Part shown: piece after piece, positions 37,014 through 46,754 of the stretch | Layout: every line of letters begins with the position of its first letter | How positions within the stretch are numbered: the stretch's first letter is position 1 | Assembly: GCF_012274275.1 (NCBI RefSeq) | Contig: NZ_JAANZA010000002.1 | Location: forward strand, 620,001-684,000 | Length of the DNA: 64,000 bases | Direction: 5' to 3' | Source: Cryobacterium sp. BB307 | GTDB lineage: Bacteria; Actinomycetota; Actinomycetes; Actinomycetales; Microbacteriaceae | Made by a program: the position numbers and the translations under genes | Notes under the pieces: model-generated | Seen by the model: only the letters and a program-made list of their open reading frames with translations | What the model was told of the DNA's origin: nothing | Databases searched by the model: none

Positions 37014-37070
37014 ACATTTGGCCAATCGCCGGGATGTTGTCAGGGATCCGGGCCGGCGAGCGTGCGGATG

Positions 37071-37088
37071 TCCTGCATATAACAGGGA
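37071..37088. repeat. Dispersed palindrome TCCTG-TTRTG-CAGGA, copy 5 (7-base centre)
   Basis: TCCTG-CATATAA-CAGGGA, whose centre is two bases longer than in other copies. It ends eight bases before the holA stop. Confidence 0.5.
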
Positions 37089-37095
37089 AGCTCGG

Positions 37096-38100
37096 TCAGC
37101 GGGAGGTTGCGATGTGCGCGACCATGCGCTCGAGCGCGAACACCGGGTCGCGGCCCGCGCCCTTGACCTGCGCATCCGTCTCGGCGACGAGCTGGATGCT
37201 GCGGCCGAGGCCATCCTGCGTCCACCCCTGCAGGTCGCGCTTGGCGCGGTCGATCTGCCAGGGTGCCAGACCGAGCTGACCGGCGAGCTGTTGCGAACTC
37301 CCCCGCACCCCGGCGACCTTCGCCATGGTGCGCAGCTTGCTCGCGAACGCCGCGACGATCGGCACCGGGTCGGCCCCGGATGCCAGCGCGTGACGAAGCA
37401 GCACCAGCGCCTCACCGTGACGTCCGGCGATCGCGGTGTCGGCGACGCGGAACGCGTTGGTCTCCACTCGCCCGGAGTAGTAGCGCTCCACCGTCGCCTC
37501 GGTGATCTCCGCTGAGGAATCGGCGAGCAACTGCCGGCACGCCGCAGCCAACTCGGCGAGGTCATCGCTGAACGCCGAGACCAGCGCGCGCTGGGCTCCG
37601 CCTGTGATGCGCCTGCCGGCCGCGGAGAACTCGGCGCTCACAAAGTCGAGCTTGTCGGATTCGCGTTTGAGCTCGGCGCAGACGATCTCGATCCCGCTGC
37701 CGGCTCCCCCGCGAATCGCGTCAAGCAGCTTCTTGCCGCGAACCCCGCCGCCGTGCCGCAGCACCAGATAGCTGTCCGAGGCCGGCGACTGCAGGTAGCT
37801 GAGCGCCTCGGCCAGGAACGCGTCCGACGCCTTCTCGACCTTGCTGACCCGGATCATCCGCGGCTCACCGAACAGGGACGGGCTCGCGAGCGTCGCGAGC
37901 TCGCCGGGAGAGTACGCGTCTGCCTCGAGGTCGCTGACCTCGAGCGACGGGTCCTCGGCCTTCAGGATGTCGCGCAGCAGCCCGATCGACCGCGAGGCGA
38001 GGAACTCCTCGGTGCCCGACACCAGCACTACCTGCGCCGGACGCACCTTGTCCCAGCTGAGCTGCGGGATGCCAGCCGACTTCGCGGTTCTGCTCGCCAC
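37096..38100 (-). CDS. holA: DNA polymerase III subunit delta
   Basis: 334 residues from GTG 38100. The AAA+-like clamp-loader delta subunit opens the beta clamp. Recognisable parts are VVLVSGTEEFLASRSI at the start, LFGEPRMIRVSKVEK, and the C-terminal collar domain with GRHGEALVLLRHAL. As usual for delta, no functional P-loop is present. It lies just downstream of comEC on the same strand, the normal competence/replication order. Confidence 0.94.
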   Translation of the reverse strand: MASRTAKSAGIPQLSWDKVRPAQVVLVSGTEEFLASRSIGLLRDILKAEDPSLEVSDLEADAYSPGELATLASPSLFGEPRMIRVSKVEKASDAFLAEALSYLQSPASDSYLVLRHGGGVRGKKLLDAIRGGAGSGIEIVCAELKRESDKLDFVSAEFSAAGRRITGGAQRALVSAFSDDLAELAAACRQLLADSSAEITEATVERYYSGRVETNAFRVADTAIAGRHGEALVLLRHALASGADPVPIVAAFASKLRTMAKVAGVRGSSQQLAGQLGLAPWQIDRAKRDLQGWTQDGLGRSIQLVAETDAQVKGAGRDPVFALERMVAHIATSR

Positions 38101-38127
38101 CGGACCCCTCTCCCTCTCCCTCTTAGC

Positions 38128-40431
38128 CTACTGGCGCGGCGCGACACGCTCGCTCCACAGCACCACTCTGCCCTGGGCATCCGACGTCACGAGCATCAGC
38201 CCGGCGGTGTCGGTTCTGGCGGGCGTCGTGCCCACCCCGGCGAGCAGCGCGATCGTGCGCGGATCCGGATGCCCGTACCGGTTCTCGCCCACCCCGATCA
38301 GCCCGACGGTCGCGCCCAGCCTCGCGTACAGGGCATCGCTTTGGTCGCGCGAGCCGTGGTGCGCCACCTTGACGACGTCCACCCGCGGCGGCCGGGCGGA
38401 CGCGAGCAGGCGCACCTGCTCCTGCTCGCCGAGATCGCCGAGGAACAGCGCGTCCAGGCACGTCGAGTCGGCGCACGCTGCACCGTCGAAGTGGATCACG
38501 AGGCTCGACGGGTTGCCCGGCTCGAGCCCCGCGGGGCGCGCCGGAGGCCACAGGATGCGCCAGCGCAGCTCGCCCAGCCTGCCGCTCGCCCCGGCCTCCA
38601 CCTGCGTGACCGTGGCACCGGATGCCGCGAGCTCGGCCCTCAGCCGGTCGTCGGCCGGTTCGGCGCTCGGCCCGACGAGAACGTGATCGACCCTGCCGAG
38701 CACCGCGGTGGCACCACCGACGTGATCGAGGTCGAAGTGGGTGAGCACGAGCAGCTGGAGTCGTGCGATGCCGAGGTCGTCGAGGCAGTCATCGAGCAGC
38801 TCCGGGGACTCCCCCGCGTCGATGAGCGCCACCACACCGCTGTTGCGCACGACCATCGCGTCACCCTGCCCGACGTCGCAGGCCGCGTACTGCCAATCGG
38901 CGGGTCGCGTGAGACTGCGCCCGATGCCGGCGCCGATCACGATGGCCCCGTAGGCGACGCAGACCACGGCGACGGCGATCGAAAGCCACCGGTCGTGGCG
39001 CCGTGCGGCGATGAGTGCGGTGGCGAGCAGCGCAGCCAGCGCCACCGCCCCAAGCAGGCCGGGAAGCCACGGCCACAATGACCCGGGCAGGCCAGCGAAG
39101 TAGGTCGCGACGGCGGCGATCCAGGCCGACGGCAGCCAGGCGACGGTGGTCAACAGCGCGCCGACGGGAGGCAGGACCGGCAGCATGACGCACGCGAGCA
39201 GCCCCAGCACGGTGGCGATTGGAGCGGCCAGACCCGCGAGAAGGTTCGCCGCGACACCGTAGACCGGGATGGCCGGGTTCAGCAGGATGAGCACCGGCTG
39301 GCAGGCCAGCTGAGCGGCGATGGGCACGGCCAGAGCCGCGGCGAGCGGCACCGGCATCCAGCGCGCCAGAGTGCGGGTCAGCCCTCCGGTGAGCAGCAGC
39401 AGCCCGGCGGTTGCGAGCACCGACAGCACGAAGCCGTATTCGCGGGCCAGCCAGGGATCGAACGCGAGCAGCACGGTGATCGCGAGGGCCAGCACAGGCA
39501 CACCGCGCACCGGTCTGCCGCTGGCCAGGGCGACCAGCACGACCGACGCCATCACCGCCGCGCGCAGCACGCTCGCCTCTGGCGTCACCAGCACCACGAA
39601 CCCGGCGAGGGCGACCAGCGCCACCGCGATGCGCCAGCGCCGGGACAGCCCGAGAGCCGCCCCGGCGAGCACGACCAGCCCGACCACGACAGCGCAGTTC
39701 GCCCCGGAGACAGCGGTGAGGTGACTCAGCGCGGTCTCCTTCATGGCCAGGTCAAGGGCATCCCCGACGGCCGAGGTGTCGCCGATGGCGAGCCCCGGCA
39801 GGAGCCTGCCGCCATAGCCGGGCAGTTCGAGCGCCGCGGCCCGGAAGCGTTCGCGCAGGCTGTTTGCCCAGTCCAGCACCAACGCCGGCTCGCCGGTCAC
39901 GGTCGCCTCCCCGTGCGCGAAGAGCAGGAAGGCAACGGCATCCCCGGCGGTCGCCGGGACCAGGCGGCCGGTCACCTGCACCCGCGTGCCGAGTCCCGCG
40001 TCGAGGTCGAGGCCGAAGGCGAGCACCGGCACGCTGAGCCCGGTGACCTCGTCATCGGTCGTCAGCCCGGTCATCGTCGCGCGCACTGGGGACTGCTCGC
40101 CCGCGTGCAGCACGCCGTCGGTGACAAGGGTCGCGCCGATGGCCAGACCGCCCTGGCCCAGGTCGCGCAGCGGTTCCGGCCGTCGTGTGCCGTCGCCGAT
40201 CGCTGCGACGCCGAGCAGCAGGCCCGCCAGGGCCAGCCCGACGGCCGCCATTCCGGCACCGCGACGCACGGCAGCCGCCGGTCGCAGGGCGACCAGCCCC
40301 GCGCATCCGATCGCCGCTGCCCACGCCACGACCGAAGCGCCGGGCAGCGCATCCGGAAAGCAGAGCAGCACCACCAGACTCGCCCACGCGAACGCCGCCG
40401 GCAGGGCAAGGCGCAGGTCGGGCGGACTCAC
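38128..40431 (-). CDS. comEC: ComEC/Rec2-family DNA uptake channel
   Basis: 767 residues. About ten membrane helices, with the competence domain core SHLTAVSGANCAVV, occupy the first two thirds. The C-terminal metallo-beta-lactamase-like domain (from about 510) has CDVGQGDAMVV and the HxDxDH metal motif in LTHFDLDHVGG near residue 565, as in the ComEC nuclease. It carries single-stranded DNA across the membrane. It starts with GTG inside the comEA stop (GTGA overlap). A type IV pilus-like system would be needed as well; none is in this window. Confidence 0.94.
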   Translation of the reverse strand: MSPPDLRLALPAAFAWASLVVLLCFPDALPGASVVAWAAAIGCAGLVALRPAAAVRRGAGMAAVGLALAGLLLGVAAIGDGTRRPEPLRDLGQGGLAIGATLVTDGVLHAGEQSPVRATMTGLTTDDEVTGLSVPVLAFGLDLDAGLGTRVQVTGRLVPATAGDAVAFLLFAHGEATVTGEPALVLDWANSLRERFRAAALELPGYGGRLLPGLAIGDTSAVGDALDLAMKETALSHLTAVSGANCAVVVGLVVLAGAALGLSRRWRIAVALVALAGFVVLVTPEASVLRAAVMASVVLVALASGRPVRGVPVLALAITVLLAFDPWLAREYGFVLSVLATAGLLLLTGGLTRTLARWMPVPLAAALAVPIAAQLACQPVLILLNPAIPVYGVAANLLAGLAAPIATVLGLLACVMLPVLPPVGALLTTVAWLPSAWIAAVATYFAGLPGSLWPWLPGLLGAVALAALLATALIAARRHDRWLSIAVAVVCVAYGAIVIGAGIGRSLTRPADWQYAACDVGQGDAMVVRNSGVVALIDAGESPELLDDCLDDLGIARLQLLVLTHFDLDHVGGATAVLGRVDHVLVGPSAEPADDRLRAELAASGATVTQVEAGASGRLGELRWRILWPPARPAGLEPGNPSSLVIHFDGAACADSTCLDALFLGDLGEQEQVRLLASARPPRVDVVKVAHHGSRDQSDALYARLGATVGLIGVGENRYGHPDPRTIALLAGVGTTPARTDTAGLMLVTSDAQGRVVLWSERVAPRQ

Positions 40432-41027
40432 ACGGTGACCGAGTCGCGCAGACCGTCGAGGATCCGCTCGCCGATGCCCGACACCGCCAGCAGGTCCTCG
40501 ACCGAGCTGAACCGCCCATTCGCCTCCCGCCAGGCGACGATGCGTTCCGCCAGGGCCGGACCGATGCGCGGCAGCGTCTCGAGGGTGGCGACGTCAGCGG
40601 TGTTCAGGTTCACCAGGCCGCCCGCGTTCCCAGCGGTCGGCGGCGGTAGCGCGCCCACCGCGACGACCACCAGTTGCTCCCCGTCGCCCACCAGTCGCGC
40701 CAGGTTCTGCTGCGACCGGTCAGCCGCGTCGGTGAACCCGCCCGCGGCCGCGATGACATCGATGACGCGCGCGCCGTCGCGCAGCTCGTACAGCCCCGGG
40801 CGACTCACCTCACCGAGCACGTGCACGAAGATCATCGCGTCACCGGATGCGGCGACCCCGTCCGAGTGGGTCGGGGCGGGGACGACCGTCGGCCGGTTCC
40901 CGGATGCTGTGAACGCGGTGACCAGAACCGCGACACCGAGCCCGGCGATGAGCAGCACGACGGCCGCCCCGACTCCAATCCGCAGCCTTGGCGATCGGGA
41001 CGCCGCAAGCGGATCGGGCGGTGACAT
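40428..41027 (-). CDS. comEA: ComEA-type DNA-binding competence protein
   Basis: 199 residues: one N-terminal membrane helix (RIGVGAAVVLLIAGLGVAVLV, here broken in two for length), an SLBB domain (HVLGEVSRPGLYELRDGARV), and a C-terminal double helix-hairpin-helix (VNLNTADVATLETLPRIG and LLAVSGIGERI). It binds incoming double-stranded DNA at the outer face of the membrane. ATG 41027 gives the expected short cytoplasmic tail; an open frame continues upstream into the intergenic region. It is divergent from aroD. Confidence 0.93.
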   Translation of the reverse strand: MSPPDPLAASRSPRLRIGVGAAVVLLIAGLGVAVLVTAFTASGNRPTVVPAPTHSDGVAASGDAMIFVHVLGEVSRPGLYELRDGARVIDVIAAAGGFTDAADRSQQNLARLVGDGEQLVVVAVGALPPPTAGNAGGLVNLNTADVATLETLPRIGPALAERIVAWREANGRFSSVEDLLAVSGIGERILDGLRDSVTV

Positions 41028-41185
41028 GCACGCGACGGTAGCCGTGCCTACCGCGCCAGCCCTGCGATCGGCAGGCAACTGTGCGGAGCCTCCAGCGGGC
41101 GTGCCGGATGGTGGATCGGACAACCCGCAGGACCGCTGACGCCCCGCCATGGCACACTAGCGTCATCGTGGAAAGGCGGGCTGAC

Positions 41186-41956
41186 ATGGCTGAGATCGCT
41201 GACCGGACGGTCGTCGAGGTGCGCGGCGTCGCGATCGGACAGGGCATCCCGAAGATCATCGTCTCGCTTACCGGCGCATCACCCGACGAACTGGAGACCC
41301 AGCTCGCCACGCTCGCCGACCATCCGGTCGACCTCGTGGAGTGGAGGGTGGACCGCTTCGCCCGGCACGAGTCGGTCGCTGCGGTGCTCGGCATGCTGCG
41401 GCGCATCGATGAGCTGCTCGGCCGCCACCCGCTGCTGTTCACCGTCCGCACGGCCAGCGAGGGCGGCGATGCCGCGCTTGACGACGACGCTTACGCCGCG
41501 CTCATCGGCGCCGCGCTCGACAGCGGCGACCTCGACATCATCGATGTCGAGTACCGCCGCTCCGGCGCGGCCCAGCTGATCGCATCCGCTCACGAGCGTG
41601 GGGCGCCGGTGATCGCCTCCAGCCACGACTTCGCCACGACACCGCCCACCGAGGAGTTGGTGGCCCGCGGGCTGGCGATGCAGGACCTGGGTGCCGACAT
41701 CCTGAAGCTTGCGGTCATGCCCCACTCCACCGCCGATGTCCTCACCCTGCTCGACGCCACACGGCAGCTGCGGGAGCGCAGCATCCGCCCGCTGATCACC
41801 ATGGCGATGGGACCGCTGGGCGCGGTGACCAGAATCGCCGGTGGCGTGTTCGGGTCGGCTGCGACGTTCGGCCGGCTCGGGGCGGAATCCGCTCCCGGCC
41901 AGCTGCCGGTCGACGGACTCCGCGCCGCGCTCGAGCTGCTCGGCACCGGCGACTAG
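41186..41956 (+). CDS. aroD: 3-dehydroquinate dehydratase, type I
   Basis: Third step of the shikimate pathway, dehydrating 3-dehydroquinate through a Schiff base. 256 residues with VEWRVDRF, the catalytic His147 in ASSHDF and Lys174 in DILKLAVMP; the 27-residue spacing matches E. coli AroD (143 and 170). MAMGPLGAVTRIAGGVFGS is the C-terminal signature. ATG 41186 has GAAAGG ten bases upstream; GTG 41168 is an alternative. Type I enzymes are less usual than type II (AroQ) in actinobacteria, so it may be a second, catabolic-leaning copy. Its stop is seven bases from convergent leuS. Confidence 0.93.
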   Translation: MAEIADRTVVEVRGVAIGQGIPKIIVSLTGASPDELETQLATLADHPVDLVEWRVDRFARHESVAAVLGMLRRIDELLGRHPLLFTVRTASEGGDAALDDDAYAALIGAALDSGDLDIIDVEYRRSGAAQLIASAHERGAPVIASSHDFATTPPTEELVARGLAMQDLGADILKLAVMPHSTADVLTLLDATRQLRERSIRPLITMAMGPLGAVTRIAGGVFGSAATFGRLGAESAPGQLPVDGLRAALELLGTGD

Positions 41957-41963
41957 GGCGCTA

Positions 41964-44516
41964 TCAGCCCTTCGTCGCGATGCTGACGATCTTCGGCGCG
42001 CGCACGATCACGTTCACGATCTGGCGTTCACCGATCGCGCGCTTGGCGCCCCCGGTGTCAAGCGCGAGGCGCTCCAGTTCGGCGGCCGCGATATCCGGGC
42101 TCACGGTGAGGCGATCACGCACCTTGCCGTCCACCTGCACGACGCAGGTGACCGATTCCTCGACCAGCAGCGCCGGGTCGGCCGTCCGCCAGAGCGCGCT
42201 GGCAACGGTGGGCTGGTGGCCGAGCTGCTCCCACATCTCCTCCGCGGTGTACGGGGCGAACAGGCTCAGCGCGAGCGACACGGTCTCCGTGGCCTCGCGC
42301 ACCGCGGCATCCGCCGGGCCAACACCGCTGTCGATCGCCTTGCGGGTCGCGTTGACCAGCTCCATGATGCGCGCGACGGCGACGTTGAACTTGAATCCCT
42401 CGATGAGTCCTGGCGCGTCGGCGAGTAACCTGTGGGTGACCCGGCGGAGGGCGACGTCACCCGTGCTGAAGTCGATCCCGGGCTCACTCGTGACGTCGTT
42501 CGCGAGCCGCCACGCGCGGGCCAGGAACTTCGCCGAAGCGTGCGGCGCGACATCCGCCCAATCGATGTCGTCCTCTGGCGGGCCGGCGAACGCCATCGTC
42601 AGGCGCACCGCGTCGACACCGTGCTCGTCGAGCTGGTCGCTGAGTCGCACCAGGTTGCCGCGGCTCTTGCTCATCGCCGAGCCGTCCATGAGCACCATGC
42701 CCTGGTTGAGCAGCGCGGTGAATGGCTCGGTGAAGGTGATGTAGCCCATGTCGAACAGCACCTTGGTGATGAAGCGCGCATAGAGCAGGTGCAGGATGGC
42801 GTGCGTCACACCGCCGATGTACTGGTCGACCGGACCCCACTTCTCGGCCTCTGCGGGGTCGAAGGCCTGCGTGTCGTCGTTCGGGTTCAGGAACCGCAGG
42901 TAATACCAGGAACTGTCCACGAAGGTGTCCATGGTGTCCGGGTCCCGCCTGGCCGGCGTGCCGTCGAGCGGGTTTTCGACACTCACCCAGTCGGTGGCGC
43001 CGCCAAGCGGCGAGGTGCCCTTCGGCGACAGGTCGAGCCCCTCGCTCGGCGGGAGTGTCAGCGGCAGCTGGTCCTCCGTCATCGGGATGAGTTCGCCGTT
43101 CGCGCCGTGGATGATCGGGATCGGAGTGCCCCAGAAGCGCTGGCGGGAGATCAGCCAGTCCCGCAGCCGGTAGGTCTTCGCGGCGCGACCGGTGCCTGCC
43201 TCCTCGAGCAGTTCGATCATGCGCGCGATCGCGTCCCGCTTGGACAGTCCGTCCAGCGGACCGGAGTTGATCATCCGCCCGTCGCCGACGAGCGCCTCAC
43301 CGGTCGCGACCGGGTCGAGGACGGTGGCGTCGGATGCGACCGGGTCGTCACCCGCGTCCGTCTCGATGCTCGGGTCGGCAGCCGCGGTGGGGTCGACGAC
43401 GACCCGCACCGGCAGGCCGAACTTGCGGGCGAAGTCGAGGTCACGCTGATCGTGCGCAGGGACGGCCATGATGGCGCCGTGACCGTAGTCGGCGAGCACG
43501 TAATCGGCAGCCCAGATCGGCAGCCGCTCACCGTTGACCGGGTTGACGGCGTAGCGGTCGAGGAACACGCCGGTCTTCTCCCGGCTGGCGTCCTGCCGGT
43601 CGATCTCGGTCTCCTTCTGCACAGCCTTCAGGTACTCGGCGAACGCGGCCTGCACGTCGGGAGTTGACCCATCGACCAGCTCGGCTGCGAGCTCGGAGTC
43701 GGGTGCGACGACCATGAAAGTCGCGCCGAACAGCGTGTCGGGACGGGTCGTGAACACGGGGACCTTGTCCTCGCGGCCCTCGATCTCGAACTCGACGTCA
43801 GCGCCGGTCGAGCGGCCGATCCAGTTGCGCTGCATCGAGAGGACCTTGGACGGCCAGTGCCCCTCGAGCTGCTCCAGGTCATCGAGCAGCCGGTCGGCGT
43901 AGTCGGTGATCTTGAAGTACCACTGGGTGAGCTTCTTCTTCTCGACGATGTTGTCACAGCGCTCGCAGCGGCCGTCGACGACCTGCTCGTTGGCGAGCAC
44001 CGTCTGGTCGAACGGGCACCAGTTGACCCAGCTGGCCTTGCGGTAGGCGAGACCCTTCTCGTACATCTTCAGGAACAGCCACTGGTTCCACTTGTAGTAC
44101 TTGGGGTCGCTCGTGTGCAGCACACGGTCCCAGTCGAAGGATGCCGCGTACAGCTTCATGCTCTTCTTCTGCTGGGCGATGTTCTCGTAGGTCCACGCGA
44201 GCGGGTCGACACCGCGCTTGATGGCGGCGTTCTCGGCGGGGAGGCCGAAGGAGTCCCAGCCGATCGGGTGCAACACGTTGTAGCCGCGCTGCCGCCAGTA
44301 GCGGGCGATGACATCACCCAGCGCGTACGCCTCCGCGTGACCCATGTGCAGGTCGCCGGAGGGGTACGGGAACATGTCGAGCACGTACTTGCGCGGACGG
44401 GTGTCGTCCGGGTCCGAGGTGGAGAAGGGCTGAAGCTCGTCCCACACCGCCTGCCACTTCTGCTGGATGCGGGCGATGTCGTACTCGGGCGCGTCGTCTG
44501 CGCTGTGATCGGCCAA
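41964..44516 (-). CDS. leuS: Leucyl-tRNA synthetase
   Basis: 850 residues of a class I synthetase. The HIGH site reads HMGH in [12 protein letters not shown]; the CP1 editing domain follows ([14 protein letters not shown] and [17 protein letters not shown]); the KMSKS site is AMSKSRGN, with Ala in place of the first Lys while the second Lys is kept; and the anticodon domain ends the protein. It starts with TTG 44516 behind AGGAG. A hairpin lies in the 43-base gap upstream of the start, so pabB transcription probably ends there. Confidence 0.97.
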   Translation of the reverse strand: MADHSADDAPEYDIARIQQKWQAVWDELQPFSTSDPDDTRPRKYVLDMFPYPSGDLHMGHAEAYALGDVIARYWRQRGYNVLHPIGWDSFGLPAENAAIKRGVDPLAWTYENIAQQKKSMKLYAASFDWDRVLHTSDPKYYKWNQWLFLKMYEKGLAYRKASWVNWCPFDQTVLANEQVVDGRCERCDNIVEKKKLTQWYFKITDYADRLLDDLEQLEGHWPSKVLSMQRNWIGRSTGADVEFEIEGREDKVPVFTTRPDTLFGATFMVVAPDSELAAELVDGSTPDVQAAFAEYLKAVQKETEIDRQDASREKTGVFLDRYAVNPVNGERLPIWAADYVLADYGHGAIMAVPAHDQRDLDFARKFGLPVRVVVDPTAAADPSIETDAGDDPVASDATVLDPVATGEALVGDGRMINSGPLDGLSKRDAIARMIELLEEAGTGRAAKTYRLRDWLISRQRFWGTPIPIIHGANGELIPMTEDQLPLTLPPSEGLDLSPKGTSPLGGATDWVSVENPLDGTPARRDPDTMDTFVDSSWYYLRFLNPNDDTQAFDPAEAEKWGPVDQYIGGVTHAILHLLYARFITKVLFDMGYITFTEPFTALLNQGMVLMDGSAMSKSRGNLVRLSDQLDEHGVDAVRLTMAFAGPPEDDIDWADVAPHASAKFLARAWRLANDVTSEPGIDFSTGDVALRRVTHRLLADAPGLIEGFKFNVAVARIMELVNATRKAIDSGVGPADAAVREATETVSLALSLFAPYTAEEMWEQLGHQPTVASALWRTADPALLVEESVTCVVQVDGKVRDRLTVSPDIAAAELERLALDTGGAKRAIGERQIVNVIVRAPKIVSIATKG

Positions 44517-44534
44517 AATGTCTCCTCAGGCGAA

Positions 44535-44556
44535 GGGTCGGCGCCTCTTCCGACCC
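44535..44556 (-). terminator. Hairpin between pabB and leuS
   Basis: GGGTCGG (44535-44541) pairs with CCGACCC (44550-44556) around eight bases. It lies 18 bases before the leuS start and just past the pabB stop on the minus strand. No T-run follows. Confidence 0.5.
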
Positions 44557-44559
44557 GAC

Positions 44560-45951
44560 TTACCAGCGTACCGGTCGCGCAGTATCGACACCGAGCACGT
44601 CGAGCAGGGCGCGCGCCTTGATGCGCACCTCCTCGAGTTCCTCCTCTGGCACCGACAGCGCCGTAATCCCACCGCCGGCACCCACCGTCGCACCGCGCGC
44701 ATCCAGCACGATGGTGCGGATCACCATCGCCAGGTCGATCCGCCCGTCCAGTCCGAAATAGCCGAGCGCGCCCGAGTAGACCCCCCGGGCGCGCTGCTCG
44801 AGCGCGTCGAGGGTGAGGATCGCGCTGTGCTTGGGCGCGCCCGTCATCGACCCCGCCGGGAAGCACGACTCGACCGCATCCACGCCACTGGCATCCGGGC
44901 GCAGCTTGCCCGTCACGGTGCTGACCAGCTGGTGCACCTGCGCGTAGCTCTCCACCTCCATCAGCCCGGTCACCGTGACCGTTCCGCGCTCGCTGACCCT
45001 GCCGATGTCGTTGCGCATCAGGTCCACGATCATCAGGTTCTCTGCCCGCTCCTTGTCGCTGGATTCGAGCTCGGCCCGCAGCGCCGCGTCGTCGCCCGCG
45101 GTCTGTCCGCGGCGGCGAGTCCCCTTGATCGGCCGCGTCTGCACCAACCCGTCCGGGGTGACCAGGAGGAACTGCTCCGGCGACGAGCTCAGGATGGCGA
45201 GCTCCCCCACCCGCAGGAAGGCGCCGTGATGCGCCGGGCTCGTCACGCGCAGCCGAAGGTAGGTCTCCGCCGGATCCGGCCGTGTGTCGACGCTCGCTTG
45301 CGTTGTCAGGCACAGCTGGTATGCGTCGCCGCGCCGGATCGCATCCTGACAGCGCTCGATCTTCTCGAGGTAGTCGGCATCGGTGTACGCCCAGGCCGCG
45401 GTCGACCGCCGCGCGGGGGGCGGTGGCTCCGGCACCCGGGCGTCGCGCAGTTGCGCGACGACCCGATCCCGCCACAGCGCCAGCTCCCCCGCCCACGAGT
45501 CGCCCAGAGCGACGAGAGTCACGGTGCGGGCCGCATGGTCGAAGGCCAGCGCCCGGTCGACGAACAGCAGCGCGGCATCCGGATGCCTGGAGCGCCTCCC
45601 CAGGCCCGTGCCCATCGTTTGCGCGTGGAGCTCGTAGCCGAGGTAGCCGACCCAGCCGAGCTGGAACACCCCGGCCGCCGGATCCGGCAGCGCACCGCCT
45701 TCCCCGCGCAGGAAGTCGAAGATGGTGCCGGGCGTTGGGTTGCCTTGGGCCGTCACCGAACCATCGGCGACGGACGCCGTCACCAGCCGAGCTGAGCCAG
45801 CCAGGTAACTCCACCCCTCGGTCGCCGAAGGCCCGGAATCGAGCCACACCGCGCCAGGCGAATCCGCGAACAGGCCGAACGCGGCAGCCGGGTCCACCCA
45901 CCCGGGAATGGCGTGCGTCAACACGCGGGTTCCGGGGGTGCGCTGACGCAT
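44560..45951 (-). CDS. pabB: Aminodeoxychorismate synthase component I
   Basis: 463 residues of the chorismate-binding superfamily, making 4-amino-4-deoxychorismate for folate. PIKGTRRRG is the PabB hallmark; SDKERAENLMIVDLMRNDIGRVS, CFPAGSMTGAPK and YSGALGYFG are the conserved active-site blocks. PIKGT, rather than PIAGT, separates PabB from anthranilate synthase TrpE. The amidotransferase PabA is not in the window. Its ATG 45951 lies only 11 bases from the divergent pabC start, with a -10 hexamer for each gene inside that gap. Confidence 0.93.
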   Translation of the reverse strand: MRQRTPGTRVLTHAIPGWVDPAAAFGLFADSPGAVWLDSGPSATEGWSYLAGSARLVTASVADGSVTAQGNPTPGTIFDFLRGEGGALPDPAAGVFQLGWVGYLGYELHAQTMGTGLGRRSRHPDAALLFVDRALAFDHAARTVTLVALGDSWAGELALWRDRVVAQLRDARVPEPPPPARRSTAAWAYTDADYLEKIERCQDAIRRGDAYQLCLTTQASVDTRPDPAETYLRLRVTSPAHHGAFLRVGELAILSSSPEQFLLVTPDGLVQTRPIKGTRRRGQTAGDDAALRAELESSDKERAENLMIVDLMRNDIGRVSERGTVTVTGLMEVESYAQVHQLVSTVTGKLRPDASGVDAVESCFPAGSMTGAPKHSAILTLDALEQRARGVYSGALGYFGLDGRIDLAMVIRTIVLDARGATVGAGGGITALSVPEEELEEVRIKARALLDVLGVDTARPVRW

Positions 45952-45965
45952 ACGCTAACTCTATG
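45949..45965. promoter_or_regulatory. Compact bidirectional leaderless promoter for pabB and pabC
   Basis: On the plus strand TACGCT (45951-45956), then six bases, leads to ATG 45963. On the minus strand TAGAGT (45963-45958), then six bases, leads to ATG 45951. Both hexamers fit TAnnnT, and each start codon falls where transcription would begin. Each -10 overlaps the other gene's start codon by one base. The arrangement is seen directly; promoter activity is inferred. Confidence 0.6.
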
Positions 45966-46754
45966 AGCCGCACCGACCTCCTCCGCTGGAACGGCAGCAC
46001 GCTCGAGCCGCTGGAGTACTGCGACCCGAGCGAGTACCTCTTGGAGGCCGCCGATTCCTGGCTCGTCGAGGATGGTCAGACCCTCGCCCTCGGGCTGCAC
46101 CGCGAACGGTTCACCCACGCGATCGCTGCGCGCGGGTTCGACACCGATCCGGATGCGTTCTGGCGCGCGGCGACCGACAGCGTCCCGAACGATGGTGCCT
46201 GGTTCCCGAGGGTCGAGCTGCAGTCCCGCGGTGGTGCCGGACTGTTCGTGCTGCGGCTGCGCAACGCTCCCGAACGCGCGCAGGCCATCACCCTCGCGAC
46301 GCACAACGGCCCGGACCCGCGCACCGCACCGCGCATCAAGGGGCCGGACCTGGCGGCGATGACCCGGCTGCGCGGGGAGGCGAAGCTCGCGGGAGCCGAT
46401 GAGGCGGTCATCCTGCGGGATTCTCTCGTGGTCGAAGGGTCGACCACGGCGCTGCTCTGGTGGGAGGGCGATGTGCTGTGTCAGCCGCCGCTCGCGCTGG
46501 AGCGGATCGACAGCGTCACGGCGAGGGCGCTCATGGGCATCGCTCTGGCGCTCGGCACGAGTGTCGAGGAGTCGGCAGCGACCCCGGCCGATTTGGACGG
46601 CCGCGAGCTGTGGGCGCTCAACGCGCTGCATGGCATCCGCATCGTCACCGGATGGGTGGACGGACCGTCTCTCGCGGCGGAACCCGGTAGGCTCCACACC
46701 TGGCGCACGCGACTCGCTGCGCTGCGCACCACACCCGAAGGACCACCCGCGTGA
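45963..46754 (+). CDS. pabC: Class IV aminotransferase, probable aminodeoxychorismate lyase
   Basis: 263 residues of fold-type IV PLP enzymes. The PLP lysine lies in RIKGPDLAAMTRLRGEAK, with EAVILRDSLVVEGSTTALLWW matching the cofactor phosphate region. The divergent neighbour is pabB, so 4-amino-4-deoxychorismate lyase giving 4-aminobenzoate is the natural role. Branched-chain or D-amino acid transaminases are the alternatives. ATG 45963 seems leaderless. Its stop overlaps the GTG of the DedA gene. Confidence 0.87.
   Translation: MSRTDLLRWNGSTLEPLEYCDPSEYLLEAADSWLVEDGQTLALGLHRERFTHAIAARGFDTDPDAFWRAATDSVPNDGAWFPRVELQSRGGAGLFVLRLRNAPERAQAITLATHNGPDPRTAPRIKGPDLAAMTRLRGEAKLAGADEAVILRDSLVVEGSTTALLWWEGDVLCQPPLALERIDSVTARALMGIALALGTSVEESAATPADLDGRELWALNALHGIRIVTGWVDGPSLAAEPGRLHTWRTRLAALRTTPEGPPA

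Noticed and set aside
42660-42675. AMSKS in place of KMSKS in LeuRS as a sign of inactivation
   Set aside because: The catalytic second Lys and all other motifs are intact and the gene is full length, so it is most likely functional.
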